A stretch of DNA of 64,000 bases from Prauserella flavalba (lineage in GTDB: Bacteria > Actinomycetota > Actinomycetes > Mycobacteriales > Pseudonocardiaceae): NCBI RefSeq assembly GCF_003202235.1, contig NZ_MASU01000007.1:186001-250000 (forward strand), given 5' to 3'. The position numbers and the translations under genes are program-made. Positions 1-7,827 of the stretch are shown one piece after another. Position 1 is the first letter of the stretch. Each line of letters begins with the position of its first letter. The notes below the pieces were generated by a model that was not told the DNA's origin, made no database searches, and worked only from the letters and a program-made list of their open reading frames with translations.

Positions 1-182
1 TTGACCACATCGTGGAGCCGGTGAACTCGAAGGTCATCGCCGAGGGGGTGCGCAGCACCGAGTTCGAGGAGGTGCTGCTGCGCGACAGCTACCACGTGGC
101 GACGCTCGACAACGACGCGCCGTTGATCTTCGAACGCAGCGCCGAGTTCGTACGGACGGTCAGGCAGGTGGGTGCCCGGTGA
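1..182 (+). CDS. Alpha/beta hydrolase (carboxylesterase), C-terminal part
   Basis: The gene enters from the left edge; only its last 59 codons are present, read from base 3 to a TGA at 180-182. The fragment opens with DHIVEP, which carries the acid residue of the triad, and has SYHVATLDND, which matches the catalytic-histidine region of Est30-like monoacylglycerol esterases. The serine elbow lies outside the window. The stop overlaps the GTG of the next gene (GTGA), so the two are probably cotranscribed and translationally coupled. The substrate cannot be judged. Confidence 0.7.
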   Translation, partial: DHIVEPVNSKVIAEGVRSTEFEEVLLRDSYHVATLDNDAPLIFERSAEFVRTVRQVGAR

Positions 183-706
183 ACAGAGCTGGTGGCTCCG
201 ATGGCCCGGAGGACGTGGACGCGACCTTCGAGGAGATCATCGCGGACCTGCGCGCCGAGGGCTTCGGCGCGGAGGCCGTGAGCGACCCCGAGCCCGAACG
301 CAGGGACTCGCGGCAGGGGGCCGATCCCCCGGCGGAGCCGAAGCCGGAGCCCGAGCCACGCCGTCCCGCCACGGAGGATCCGGCGCCCGCGGGCACGGGC
401 TGGCGTGACAGCGGCTCCGACTGGGACGAGACCATGCTGGGCCCTGACCCGGCCGGCGACGACGAGCACTACGTCCCGCCGGAGCCGCCGCCGCTGCCGA
501 GGCCGCGCAAGGGCGCGTTCGTGGTGCTGCTGTTCTTCGTGGTGGGCCTGCTGCTGCTCATCGCTCCCCGGCTCATCGGGCTGACGAGCACGCTGGGCAC
601 GCCGCTCGGCATGCTCGCACTGGCCACCGGCATCGCGTTGCTGCTGCTGCGCGTGAAGCAGGGCCCGCCCGACGGGGCCGACCCGTCCAACGGCGCACAG
701 GTCTAG
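179..706 (+). CDS. Small acidic membrane protein of unknown function
   Basis: 175 residues from a GTG that overlaps the upstream esterase stop. Residues 1-110 are hydrophilic, acidic and Pro/Glu-rich, with a PEPPPLPRP stretch just before the membrane part. Two hydrophobic segments follow at about 113-131 and 141-158, separated by a short loop, and then a short hydrophilic tail. I recognise no catalytic motif. The layout, a disordered cytoplasmic N-terminus on a two-helix hairpin, is common among uncharacterised actinobacterial membrane proteins. Coupling to the esterase is the only contextual hint. Confidence 0.75.
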   Translation: MNRAGGSDGPEDVDATFEEIIADLRAEGFGAEAVSDPEPERRDSRQGADPPAEPKPEPEPRRPATEDPAPAGTGWRDSGSDWDETMLGPDPAGDDEHYVPPEPPPLPRPRKGAFVVLLFFVVGLLLLIAPRLIGLTSTLGTPLGMLALATGIALLLLRVKQGPPDGADPSNGAQV

Positions 707-756
707 CAGTCGCGAATCCACGACGCTCGACAGAGGGCGCAGGTCGCTCCGCAGCG

Positions 757-1638
757 CTACACCGCGCAGGTGTCGAGCAGAGCCCACAGCGCCGAGGGGC
801 CGATCACCCCGGCACCCTCCGCGCGCACCCGGTCCCTCAGCAGCCGGTCGGCGGTCACCACCAGGACGTGGTCACGGGGCCGCTGCCGCATCAGCGCGGC
901 CGTGGTCGCCACGATCGCGCTGTCGCCGTCGTGCTCGGCGGGCACGACCTCCACCGCGTCCACTGCGGCCGTTTCCCTCGCCTGGCCCTCCACGACCAGC
1001 ACGATCCTCGGCCACCAGACCCACAGGCCGTCGTGGTCCAGATCGAGATCGGTGGCCTCGACACCGGCGCTGCCCAGCAGCGCCAGCCGGTCGCGCAGCC
1101 GGCCCGCCGCGGCGGCCCGGTCACGCCACCAGCCGTCGGGGCGGGCGCCCACCACGTTGGCCGCGTCGACCACGAGCACCAGCTCGCGGTCCAGCTGGGC
1201 ACGCAGGCTCGGCCACGCGGCGGCGAAGTTGCGGTGCAGCGGATACTTCTCCACCTCGGCGGGATCGACCCAGTCCAGCGCGGTGCTCTCGGCGTTGGCG
1301 ACCCGGGGGCGGACCGAGCCGTCCGCCGTGGCGAGCACCGTCGTGTAGCGCCAGGTGCCGTGGTCCTCGGCCCGCGCGGACAGCACGCGCACCGAGCCCG
1401 CGGGCACGGCGGTCTCCTCCTCGGTCTCCCTGGTCGCCGCTTGCGCGGGCGTCTCGTCGGAACGGATAGCGCCTCCCGGCAGCGCCCAGGTCTCGCCGTG
1501 GTGGGTCCACCCGGCGCGGTGCTGGAGCAGCACACCACGCCGCGGGTCGGTCAGCAGCAGCCCGGCGGCACCGTGCAGCCCCCAGTGCCGCTCCCCGCAC
1601 ACGCAGCTGACGAACCCGTCGCCGTCACCGAGCAGCAT
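757..1638 (-). CDS. NUDIX hydrolase fused to a PIN/NYN-like domain
   Basis: 293 residues. The N-terminal half is a NUDIX hydrolase: the Nudix box is at about 56-78 (GGAIRSDE, then RETEEET), preceded by a CxCG motif near residue 12. From about residue 155 a second domain starts with LVLVVDAANVVG and ends with DSAIVATTAAL and DHVLVVTADRLLRDRV. This order of acidic residues on hydrophobic strands resembles PIN/NYN-type nucleases. The pairing suggests cleaning or decapping of nucleotides coupled to RNA cleavage, but the substrate is unknown. The ATG start is supported by a leaderless -10 hexamer six bases upstream, which overlaps the stop of the ROK kinase gene. Confidence 0.8.
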   Translation of the reverse strand: MLLGDGDGFVSCVCGERHWGLHGAAGLLLTDPRRGVLLQHRAGWTHHGETWALPGGAIRSDETPAQAATRETEEETAVPAGSVRVLSARAEDHGTWRYTTVLATADGSVRPRVANAESTALDWVDPAEVEKYPLHRNFAAAWPSLRAQLDRELVLVVDAANVVGARPDGWWRDRAAAAGRLRDRLALLGSAGVEATDLDLDHDGLWVWWPRIVLVVEGQARETAAVDAVEVVPAEHDGDSAIVATTAALMRQRPRDHVLVVTADRLLRDRVRAEGAGVIGPSALWALLDTCAV

Positions 1639-1644
1639 CCCGCC

Positions 1645-1650
1645 AGCCTA
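1645..1650 (-). promoter_or_regulatory. Leaderless -10 hexamer (TAGGCT) for the NUDIX gene
   Basis: TAGGCT lies 6 nt before the ATG at 1638. Its TAG is also the stop codon of the ROK kinase gene, so the fusion gene probably has its own promoter inside the end of the upstream gene. Confidence 0.5.
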
Positions 1651-2604
1651 GTCATACGAGCCGGCGCTTTCCTCCCTCGCGAGGGTCGCGGCCCCGACGA
1701 TCGCGGCCTCGTCGCCGAGCTGAGCGGTCCTGATCCGCGCGAGCGGGCGGTGGCCGGCGCCCGTCACGGCGTGCGCGTAGTGCTCCCGCGCCTCGTCGAG
1801 AAACAGCGGCGCCGACTCCGACACCCCGCCGCCGATCACGATCACCTCGGGGTCGTAGACGTCGGCGACCAGCGCCAGGCCCTCCCCCAGCCAGCGGGCG
1901 AGCTCGGCCATCGCGAGCTGCGCCACCGGATCGCCGTCGCGCGCGGCTCCGGCGACCCTCCGGCCCGTGACCGAACCGGGGTCGCCGGCGATCTCCCGCG
2001 CCAGCACGGTGGAGCGGCCGGGGTGGCGGGCGAGGAACTCGATCGCGGTCGCCGCCAGCGCGGTGCCGCTGCAGTAACGCTCCCAGCAGCCGTACTTGCC
2101 GCACGAGCACGGCCTGCCGCCCGGCACCACGCACAGGTGCCCCAGTTCGGGCGCGACGCCGTGGGCGCCCCGGAAGATCCGGCCGTCGAGCAGCAGCCCC
2201 GCGCCGATCCCGGTGCCGAGCGCCACGAGCGTCACCACGCGCGCGCCCCGCGCGGCGCCGAAGCGATGCTCGCCGAGCGTCGCCGCATTGGCGTCGTGTT
2301 CGAGGGTCACGGGCAGGCCGACCCGCTTGGCGATGCGGTCGCCGACGGGGGCCGCGCGCCAGGCGAGGTGCGGCGCGAACAGCACGCCGCGCCGGTCCGG
2401 CCGCACGAACGCCGCGACGGCGAGCCCGACGGCGCCCACCTCGTGCCGGTTGCGGAGTTCCTCGATCACCGAGGTGACGGCGTCCTCCAGCGCCACCTCA
2501 CCGCTGGGCGTACCCGTCCGCGCGGTGTCCAGCAGCGCACCCTGCTCGTCCACGACCCCGGCCCGCACGCTCGTGCCGCCGACGTCGACGCCGATCGCCA
2601 GCAT
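1648..2604 (-). CDS. ROK-family sugar kinase (probable glucokinase)
   Basis: 318 residues. It begins with the phosphate-binding motif GVDVGGTSVRAG, has a second glycine-rich loop (ALGTGIGAGLLLDG), the ELGH motif, and the ROK zinc-binding CSCGKYGCWE followed by RYCSG, about residues 145-185. No N-terminal HTH is present, so it is an enzyme and not a NagC/XylR-type repressor. Expected reaction: ATP-dependent phosphorylation of glucose or a related hexose in the cytoplasm. The start is supported by AGGAG 7 nt upstream. It follows the ArsA-like ATPase and a CxxC protein on the same strand, without an evident functional link. Confidence 0.88.
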   Translation of the reverse strand: MLAIGVDVGGTSVRAGVVDEQGALLDTARTGTPSGEVALEDAVTSVIEELRNRHEVGAVGLAVAAFVRPDRRGVLFAPHLAWRAAPVGDRIAKRVGLPVTLEHDANAATLGEHRFGAARGARVVTLVALGTGIGAGLLLDGRIFRGAHGVAPELGHLCVVPGGRPCSCGKYGCWERYCSGTALAATAIEFLARHPGRSTVLAREIAGDPGSVTGRRVAGAARDGDPVAQLAMAELARWLGEGLALVADVYDPEVIVIGGGVSESAPLFLDEAREHYAHAVTGAGHRPLARIRTAQLGDEAAIVGAATLAREESAGSYD

Positions 2605-2613
2605 CCGGAACTC

Positions 2614-3027
2614 CTACTGCTCCCACTGCTCGCGCTGGCGCACGGCCACACGCTGGACGCGGACCGCGCCGTCACCGGGCGGCTCCGGCCTGGGCTCGGG
2701 CTGGAAGCCCGGCATGTGCACGCCCTCCTGCGGCTGCCAGCGATCCGCGAGCACGGCCCGCAGCAGCGCCACGAGCTGCGCGGCCTGCTCCAGCACGCGG
2801 GCGGCCAGTTCGGGCCGCTCACCGCGCACGACGGCCACGACCGCGCACAGCGGGCACCACGTGCAGCCGCCCTGCCTGCCGGGATGCTCGCCCTCCTCGC
2901 CCTGTCCGGGGTCGCCGTGCCCGGCGGCGATCACGCTCTCCAGCCACGGGGCCGCCCGGTCGATGACCAGGTCCACGAGCAGCCGGATCTCCTCGGCGAG
3001 GCGGGCGCCTTCGTCGTTGCCCGTCAT
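2614..3027 (-). CDS. Small CxxC-containing conserved protein downstream of ArsA-like ATPase
   Basis: 137 residues. The ATG at 3027 overlaps the TGA of the ArsA-like gene (ATGA), giving tight coupling. The N-terminal 60 residues are helical. A Cys pair in GGCTWCPLC lies near residue 60, followed by a helical segment with ELAARVLEQAAQLVALLRAVL and a basic, Pro-rich tail. It is the positional equivalent of Rv2183c in the M. tuberculosis block Rv2182c-Rv2187, as I recall that order. The CxxCxxC arrangement could bind metal or be redox active; no enzyme family is recognised. Confidence 0.75.
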   Translation of the reverse strand: MTGNDEGARLAEEIRLLVDLVIDRAAPWLESVIAAGHGDPGQGEEGEHPGRQGGCTWCPLCAVVAVVRGERPELAARVLEQAAQLVALLRAVLADRWQPQEGVHMPGFQPEPRPEPPGDGAVRVQRVAVRQREQWEQ

Positions 3028-4166
3028 GCGGGTCCTTCCAGGTGCACCAGCAGCCCTCGGGAGTCGGACTCGGCGTCGGCGATGCGGCACGGCCGCAGCG
3101 CCTCGGGCAGTGCGACGAGCCGCCGGAAGCCGTCCACGGTGATGGCCAGCTCGTCGTCGATCCGGGCCAGGTCGACGACGGTGTCCCTGGTGAGCGGCAG
3201 CGCCACCCGCAGCGAGTACCCGCTGTCCGTTTCGGACACCGTCAGCAGCGGCGCGAGGCTCTCCCCCGCGCCGGCGAGCGGGGTGGCGTCGCCGTAGAGC
3301 TCGTGGGCGATCTCGCGCAGTGCCGCCAGGCCCACCGGCTCGGCGGCGCGGTGCTCCACCGAGCGCAGCATGCCCTCGCCGAGCGCGGAGCGGGCCAGTT
3401 CGGCGAGCACCTCCTCCTGCTGGGCCCTGCGCGTGCGCAGCCACGAGGCCGCCCCGCCACGCCACAGCCCCGGGGCGGGCATCAGCCGGTTGGCGATCAG
3501 GCCGTCGACGCGGATGCCGCGCAGTGCGAGCGAGGTGAGCGTTCTGCGGGTCTCGGCCACCACCACGCGCTCGGGCGTGAGCACGAGCCGCACGCTGGTC
3601 GTGGCGGGATCGGTGAGCAGCCCGCGCAGCGACTCCAGGTGGGTGGCGAGCCGTTCGACGGAGCGTGCGAGCCCGGACAGCCGCGTCTTCCAGCCGTACA
3701 TCCGCGTGAGGTACCCGGAGACCGCCTCGGGCAGCGTGAGCAGCCGCAGCGTCTCCGCCGTCGGGCCGCAGTCGACGATCACGGCCTCCCACGGCCCCGT
3801 CTCGGCGAGCCGCCGCACCTCGGTGAGCGCGAGCAGCTCGTCGACGCCGGGCAGCACGGCCAGCTCCTCGGCGTCGAGGCTGTCGAGCCCGGCGCCGGTC
3901 ACGAGCGCGGAGCGCAGCTGTGCCCGCAGCGTCTGCCACGTGCCGTCGACGAGGGATCGCGAGTCGATCTGCGCGGCGTGCAGGCAGGTGTCCACCTCGG
4001 CCGGCTCGCCGGACAGCGGGCCGCCGAAGGCGTCGCCGAGCGAGTGCGCGGGATCGGTGGAGACGACGAGCGTCTTGCTGCCCCGGCCCGCCAGCGCGGC
4101 GGCGGTCGCCGCCGCGAGGGTCGTCTTGCCGACGCCCCCCTTGCCCGTGAACAGCAGGACCCGCAC
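3024..4166 (-). CDS. ArsA/GET3-like P-loop ATPase
   Basis: 380 residues. A deviant Walker A (GKGGVGKTTLAAA) is at residues 8-20, DPAHSLGDAFGG is at about 40-50, and VDCGPTAETLRLLTLPEAV matches the switch II region of ArsA-type ATPases. Unlike E. coli ArsA, it has a single ATPase unit, and no arsenic genes are nearby. In mycobacteria the equivalent genes (Rv2184c region) also sit between a START-like protein and a small CxxC protein. A role as a chaperone-like ATPase or in membrane protein or lipid handling is possible but unproven. The start is 1 nt from the preceding START-domain stop. Confidence 0.85.
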   Translation of the reverse strand: MRVLLFTGKGGVGKTTLAAATAAALAGRGSKTLVVSTDPAHSLGDAFGGPLSGEPAEVDTCLHAAQIDSRSLVDGTWQTLRAQLRSALVTGAGLDSLDAEELAVLPGVDELLALTEVRRLAETGPWEAVIVDCGPTAETLRLLTLPEAVSGYLTRMYGWKTRLSGLARSVERLATHLESLRGLLTDPATTSVRLVLTPERVVVAETRRTLTSLALRGIRVDGLIANRLMPAPGLWRGGAASWLRTRRAQQEEVLAELARSALGEGMLRSVEHRAAEPVGLAALREIAHELYGDATPLAGAGESLAPLLTVSETDSGYSLRVALPLTRDTVVDLARIDDELAITVDGFRRLVALPEALRPCRIADAESDSRGLLVHLEGPA

Positions 4167-4167
4167 G

Positions 4168-4608
4168 CTACCCCTTGCCCTCGACGCGCCGCTTGAGCTC
4201 CTTGAGCGCGGTGTCCATGATCATCTTCTCGGCCTTGCGGCGCAGCAGGCCGATCATGGGCAGCACCAGCTCGACGGACAGCGTGTAGGTGACCTTGGTG
4301 CGCTCGCCGTGGGGCTCCAGCAGGTAGCGCCCGTTCTGGGCCTTCTGCATCTGCCCCTTCACCAGGTGCCAGCTCACCGAGAGGCCGTCGGCCGCCCACT
4401 CGTACTCCAGCGTGTAGACGTCCTTCACCGGGCCGGAGTCGAGCGTGAACTTGACCTGCTTGGCCCGGCCCTCGTCGTCGGTGGCGAGCACCTCGGTCTC
4501 GCGGACGGCCTTGGCCCACTCCGGGTACGCGGGAAGGTCGGCGATGACCGCCATGATCTCCGCTGGCGCGGCGTCGACCTCGATGGACTGCGTGGACTGC
4601 TCGGCCAT
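4168..4608 (-). CDS. SRPBCC/START-like protein (cyclase/dehydrase family)
   Basis: 146 residues from the ATG at 4608, chosen because a TACGCT hexamer sits 7 nt upstream and the domain begins at once (SIEVDAAPAEIMAVIADL, then YPEWAKAV). The whole protein is one SRPBCC fold ending in an amphipathic helix (EKMIMDTALKELKRRVEGKG). It resembles the TB16.3 (Rv2185c) family. Such proteins bind hydrophobic ligands in a central cavity. It is translated just before the ArsA-like ATPase, suggesting the two act together; the ligand is not known. Confidence 0.85.
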   Translation of the reverse strand: MAEQSTQSIEVDAAPAEIMAVIADLPAYPEWAKAVRETEVLATDDEGRAKQVKFTLDSGPVKDVYTLEYEWAADGLSVSWHLVKGQMQKAQNGRYLLEPHGERTKVTYTLSVELVLPMIGLLRRKAEKMIMDTALKELKRRVEGKG

Positions 4609-4615
4609 GCGCGTC

Positions 4616-4621
4616 AGCGTA
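4616..4621 (-). promoter_or_regulatory. Leaderless -10 hexamer (TACGCT)
   Basis: TACGCT lies 7 nt before the ATG at 4608 and is the likely promoter of the START-like, ArsA-like, CxxC and possibly ROK genes. Confidence 0.5.
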
Positions 4622-4634
4622 GCGGTACCGCCGC

Positions 4635-5423
4635 CTACCAGCGCAGCACGTACGGGCGCGCCGTGTGCTTGAAATGGCCGACGTTGCGGCATTCCGTGCG
4701 CCCGGCCCGTGACCTGGGCGCCAGCGGCTGGTGGACGTGCCCGAACAGCGACCACCTCGGCTGCTCCGCCGTGATCAGCCCGAGCAGCGCGTCGGAACCG
4801 AGTTCGGCGCGGCGGGCGACGACGTCGTAGGTCAGCTCCGGCAGCGCGGGCGGGATGTGGCTGCACAGCACGTCGATGCCGCGCAGCTCGGCGGCGGCCT
4901 TGTCGAACTCCTCCCGCGTGCGCAGGTAAGGCCGCCAGATCCCGTTGCGGCGGGGCACGACACCGTCGGGCAGCAGCGCGCCGCCGATGAAGCCGAAGCG
5001 CAGGCCGCCGATCTCCACGACCTCGCCGTCCGTGAGGTGGATCCCCGGCCCGGCGAACTCGGGCCACAGGGCGGGCGCGTCGACGTTGCCCGGCACCGCG
5101 TAGGTGGGAGCGGTCATCGCGGCGAACAGCTCGGCGTACTGCTCGCGGATCGCCTCGTCCACCGCGCTCGCGGGGTCGTCGAGGCTGGCCCACAGCGACC
5201 GGGAGAACGCGACCGTCTCGTCCCGGGTGCCCTCGCGCCGCAGCCTGGCGAACGTGCGCACGTTGTCGGCGCCGAAGAGCGCGCCGAGGATTCCCTTGCC
5301 GTGCTCGTGGTAGTCGACGAAGTCGATCAGGTCGCCGAGCACGACGAGCGCGTCGGCGCCGTCACCGGCGCGGGCGAGCGCCTCCGCGTTGCCGTGCACG
5401 TCGGAAACGACATGAACCCGCAC
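4635..5423 (-). CDS. Metallophosphoesterase
   Basis: 262 residues with calcineurin-like motifs in order: SDVHGN at the N-terminus (DxH), VVLGDLIDF at about 27-35 (GDxxD), a PGNVDAP block (GN), SHIPP in the second half and FGHVHQPL (GHxH) near the C-terminus. These supply the di-metal site. It is probably a phosphodiesterase or phosphatase; the substrate is not predictable. The start codon is GTG with TAGGCT 6 nt upstream. It lies between two START-like genes of the FadD15 neighbourhood. Confidence 0.85.
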   Translation of the reverse strand: MRVHVVSDVHGNAEALARAGDGADALVVLGDLIDFVDYHEHGKGILGALFGADNVRTFARLRREGTRDETVAFSRSLWASLDDPASAVDEAIREQYAELFAAMTAPTYAVPGNVDAPALWPEFAGPGIHLTDGEVVEIGGLRFGFIGGALLPDGVVPRRNGIWRPYLRTREEFDKAAAELRGIDVLCSHIPPALPELTYDVVARRAELGSDALLGLITAEQPRWSLFGHVHQPLAPRSRAGRTECRNVGHFKHTARPYVLRW

Positions 5424-5429
5424 GTCCCC

Positions 5430-5435
5430 AGCCTA
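5430..5435 (-). promoter_or_regulatory. Leaderless -10 hexamer (TAGGCT)
   Basis: TAGGCT lies 6 nt before the GTG at 5423. As at 1645, its TAG doubles as the stop codon of the upstream gene. Confidence 0.45.
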
Positions 5436-5846
5436 CCGAGCGGCGGGAACCTGGGGCGGCACGCCCGGCTCGCGGCCGTCCTCGAGGACCTGCTTGAGCT
5501 CCAGCGCGATCGCCTTCGCGGCCCGTGCCCTGCGGTCGAACTCGCGGCGCAGCCGGGCCGGGCGCGGCGGGGCGGAACCCGCCGGGGTCGCCCTCAGGAA
5601 GTAGTGCAGCAGCGTGCCGTCCAGCACGGGCTCCAGCCACACCTCCATCGTGCCGACCAGTGCGCCGCGCACGGTCCAGCGCAAGCCCTCGTCGCCGCGA
5701 TCGGTGTAAACTTCAAGCACCAGGTCGGGCCAGTATTTCGACCACGAACGGGGGTCGGCGAAGGCCGCGGCGACCGTGCTCGGGGGCACCGCGAGGAACG
5801 TCTCGTCGACGATGTCCAGCGCGGGCGCGTTCTCGGAAGCCAACAC
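5433..5846 (-). CDS. SRPBCC/START-like protein, second copy
   Basis: 137 residues from a GTG. FLAVPPSTVAAAFADPRSWSKYWPDL is the typical opening of polyketide cyclase/dehydrase-type SRPBCC proteins, followed by alternating beta strands (LRWTVRGALVGTMEVWLEPV, LLHYFLRATPAG) and a basic C-terminal helix. It diverges from the fadD15-like gene, as Rv2186c does from fadD15 in M. tuberculosis as I recall it. A CATTCT hexamer 6 nt before the start may be its -10. A ligand-binding role connected with acyl-CoA metabolism is an inference from position only. Confidence 0.8.
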   Translation of the reverse strand: MLASENAPALDIVDETFLAVPPSTVAAAFADPRSWSKYWPDLVLEVYTDRGDEGLRWTVRGALVGTMEVWLEPVLDGTLLHYFLRATPAGSAPPRPARLRREFDRRARAAKAIALELKQVLEDGREPGVPPQVPAAR

Positions 5847-5954
5847 GGGTGCAGAATGACATGCTCATCCGATCACCGGGACCCGCCCTTGGTCAAACGG
5901 ACATATTGCGGCTAAGTTGACCGGCGAGTAACACAGTGGGACACGGAGGTTCAC

Positions 5955-7751
5955 GTGCGCGAGTACAGCGCCCCCGCCAGCCGGACCGTCGCCGACGACG
6001 AGAACGCTTCGGACGTCGTGTGGGCCAACGCGGAGCGGTTCGGCGACACCGTGAGTTTTCGGCGACAGGTCGACGGCTCGTGGCACGACGTCACCGCGCG
6101 CGAGTTCGCCGCCGAGGCGCTCGCCGTCGCCAAGGGCCTGATCAAGGCGGGGATCAAGCAGGGCGACCGTGTGGGCCTGATGTCGAAGACCCGCTACGAG
6201 TGGACCCTGATCGACTTCGCGATCTGGGCCGCGGGCGGGGTCACGGTGCCCATCTACGAGACCTCCTCCGCGGAGCAGGTCCACTGGATCCTCTCCGACT
6301 CGGGCGCCAAGGGCGTGTTCGTCGAGACGGCCCAGCACAGCACGACACTGGGCGAGGTGCGCGGCAGGCTGCCGGAACTCGACCACGCGTGGCAGATCGA
6401 GGGCGACCAGCCGGCCGTCGAGGAGCTGGGCGCGCTCGGCGCCGACGTGTCCGACGACGACGTGCACACGCGCCGCCGCTCCGTTCGCGCCGACGACATC
6501 GCCACCATCGTGTACACCTCCGGCACCACGGGCAGGCCCAAGGGCGTGACGCTGACCCACCGCAACCTGCTGGCCGAGGTCCGCGCCGACATCGCCGCGT
6601 TCCCGCAGCTGATGGGCGCGGGCAACTCGCTGCTGCTGTTCCTGCCGCTGGCCCACATCCTGGCGCGCGCCATCGCGCTGACGGCGTTCACCTCCCGCGC
6701 CACGCTCGGGCACACCGCCGACATCAAGGACCTGGTCGCCGACCTGGGCACGTTCCGGCCGACGTTCGTGGTGGCCGTGCCGCGCGTGTTCGAGAAGGTC
6801 TACAACGGCGCGAAGCTCAAGGCGCACTCCGAGGGCAAGGGCAAGATCTTCGACGCGGCCGAGGCGACGGCCGTCGCCTACAGCGAGGCCAGGGACGCCG
6901 GCGGTGCCGGGCTGGGGGTGAAGCTCAAGCACGCCGTGTTCGACAAGCTGGTCTACACCAAGCTGCGCGCGGCGCTGGGCGGCCGGTGCATCGCCGCCGT
7001 CTCCGGCGGTGCCCCGCTGGGCGCGCGGCTCGCGCACTTCTTCCGCGGCATCGGCGTGCCGGTGTTCGAGGGCTACGGCCTCACCGAGACCAGCGCGGCC
7101 GCCAACGTGAACACCGAGGACGCGTTCAAGGTCGGCACGGTCGGCAGGCCGGTGGCGGGCACCTCGGTGCGGATCGCCGACGACGGCGAGGTGCTGCTCA
7201 AGGGCGACGTCGTGTTCGGCTCCTACTGGAACAACGAGCAGGCCACGGCCGAGTCGCTGGAGGACGGCTGGTTCCACACCGGCGACCTCGGCGAGCTCGA
7301 CGACGAGGGCTTCCTCAAGATCACCGGCCGCAAGAAGGAGATCATCGTCACGGCGGGCGGCAAGAACGTCGCGCCGTCGGGGCTCGAGGACACGCTCAAG
7401 GCCAACCCGTTGATCAGCCAGGCGATGGTGGTCGGTGACCAGCGCCCGTTCATCGGCGTCCTGGTGACGATCGACGAGGAGTTCTTCCCGACCTGGAAGT
7501 CGCAGAACGGCAAGCCCGAGGGCGCGTCGGTGTCCGACCTCGCCGAAGACCCGGACCTGAAGGCGGCCGTGCAGGCGGCGGTGGACGAGGCGAACAAGCT
7601 CGTGTCGCACGCCGAGTCGATCAAGAAGTTCACGATTCTGCCGAACGACTTCACCGAGGAGGGCGGGGAGATCACGCCGAGCCTCAAGCTCAAGCGCAAC
7701 GTGGTGAGCAAGAACTACGCCACCGCGATCGACTCCCTCTACGCCAAGTAA
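5955..7751 (+). CDS. fadD15: Long-chain fatty-acid-CoA ligase, FadD15 type
   Basis: 598 residues, the usual length for FadD15/FAA-type long-chain acyl-CoA synthetases. The AMP-binding signature YTSGTTGRPKG is at about 188-198, followed by THRNLL. Further motifs are GGAPLG, the A5 motif GYGLTETSAAANVN, the A7 TGDLGELDDEGF, and ITGRKKEIIVTAGGKNVAP with the hinge and catalytic lysine region. It activates long-chain fatty acids with ATP and CoA at the membrane. The start is GTG with GGAGG 6 nt upstream. It ends 14 bp before a strong bidirectional terminator repeat. Confidence 0.92.
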   Translation: MREYSAPASRTVADDENASDVVWANAERFGDTVSFRRQVDGSWHDVTAREFAAEALAVAKGLIKAGIKQGDRVGLMSKTRYEWTLIDFAIWAAGGVTVPIYETSSAEQVHWILSDSGAKGVFVETAQHSTTLGEVRGRLPELDHAWQIEGDQPAVEELGALGADVSDDDVHTRRRSVRADDIATIVYTSGTTGRPKGVTLTHRNLLAEVRADIAAFPQLMGAGNSLLLFLPLAHILARAIALTAFTSRATLGHTADIKDLVADLGTFRPTFVVAVPRVFEKVYNGAKLKAHSEGKGKIFDAAEATAVAYSEARDAGGAGLGVKLKHAVFDKLVYTKLRAALGGRCIAAVSGGAPLGARLAHFFRGIGVPVFEGYGLTETSAAANVNTEDAFKVGTVGRPVAGTSVRIADDGEVLLKGDVVFGSYWNNEQATAESLEDGWFHTGDLGELDDEGFLKITGRKKEIIVTAGGKNVAPSGLEDTLKANPLISQAMVVGDQRPFIGVLVTIDEEFFPTWKSQNGKPEGASVSDLAEDPDLKAAVQAAVDEANKLVSHAESIKKFTILPNDFTEEGGEITPSLKLKRNVVSKNYATAIDSLYAK

Positions 7752-7765
7752 CCCTTCTGCTGATT

Positions 7766-7820
7766 GGCCCCCAAGGCCACCTTTGTTGCGTTGAGCGCAA
7801 CAAAGGTGGCCTTGGGGGCC
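7766..7820. repeat. Dispersed inverted repeat, copy 1; bidirectional terminator
   Basis: A perfect 25-bp stem (7766-7790 with 7796-7820) around the 5-nt loop TTGAG, built on a CCCCCAAGGCCACC core. It lies between the convergent ends of fadD15 and the TetR gene. Related copies are at 22669, 37567 and 56899, all between convergent genes. There is no T-run, but the stem length makes it a plausible terminator in both directions. Confidence 0.8.
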
Positions 7821-7827
7821 GTTGGCG

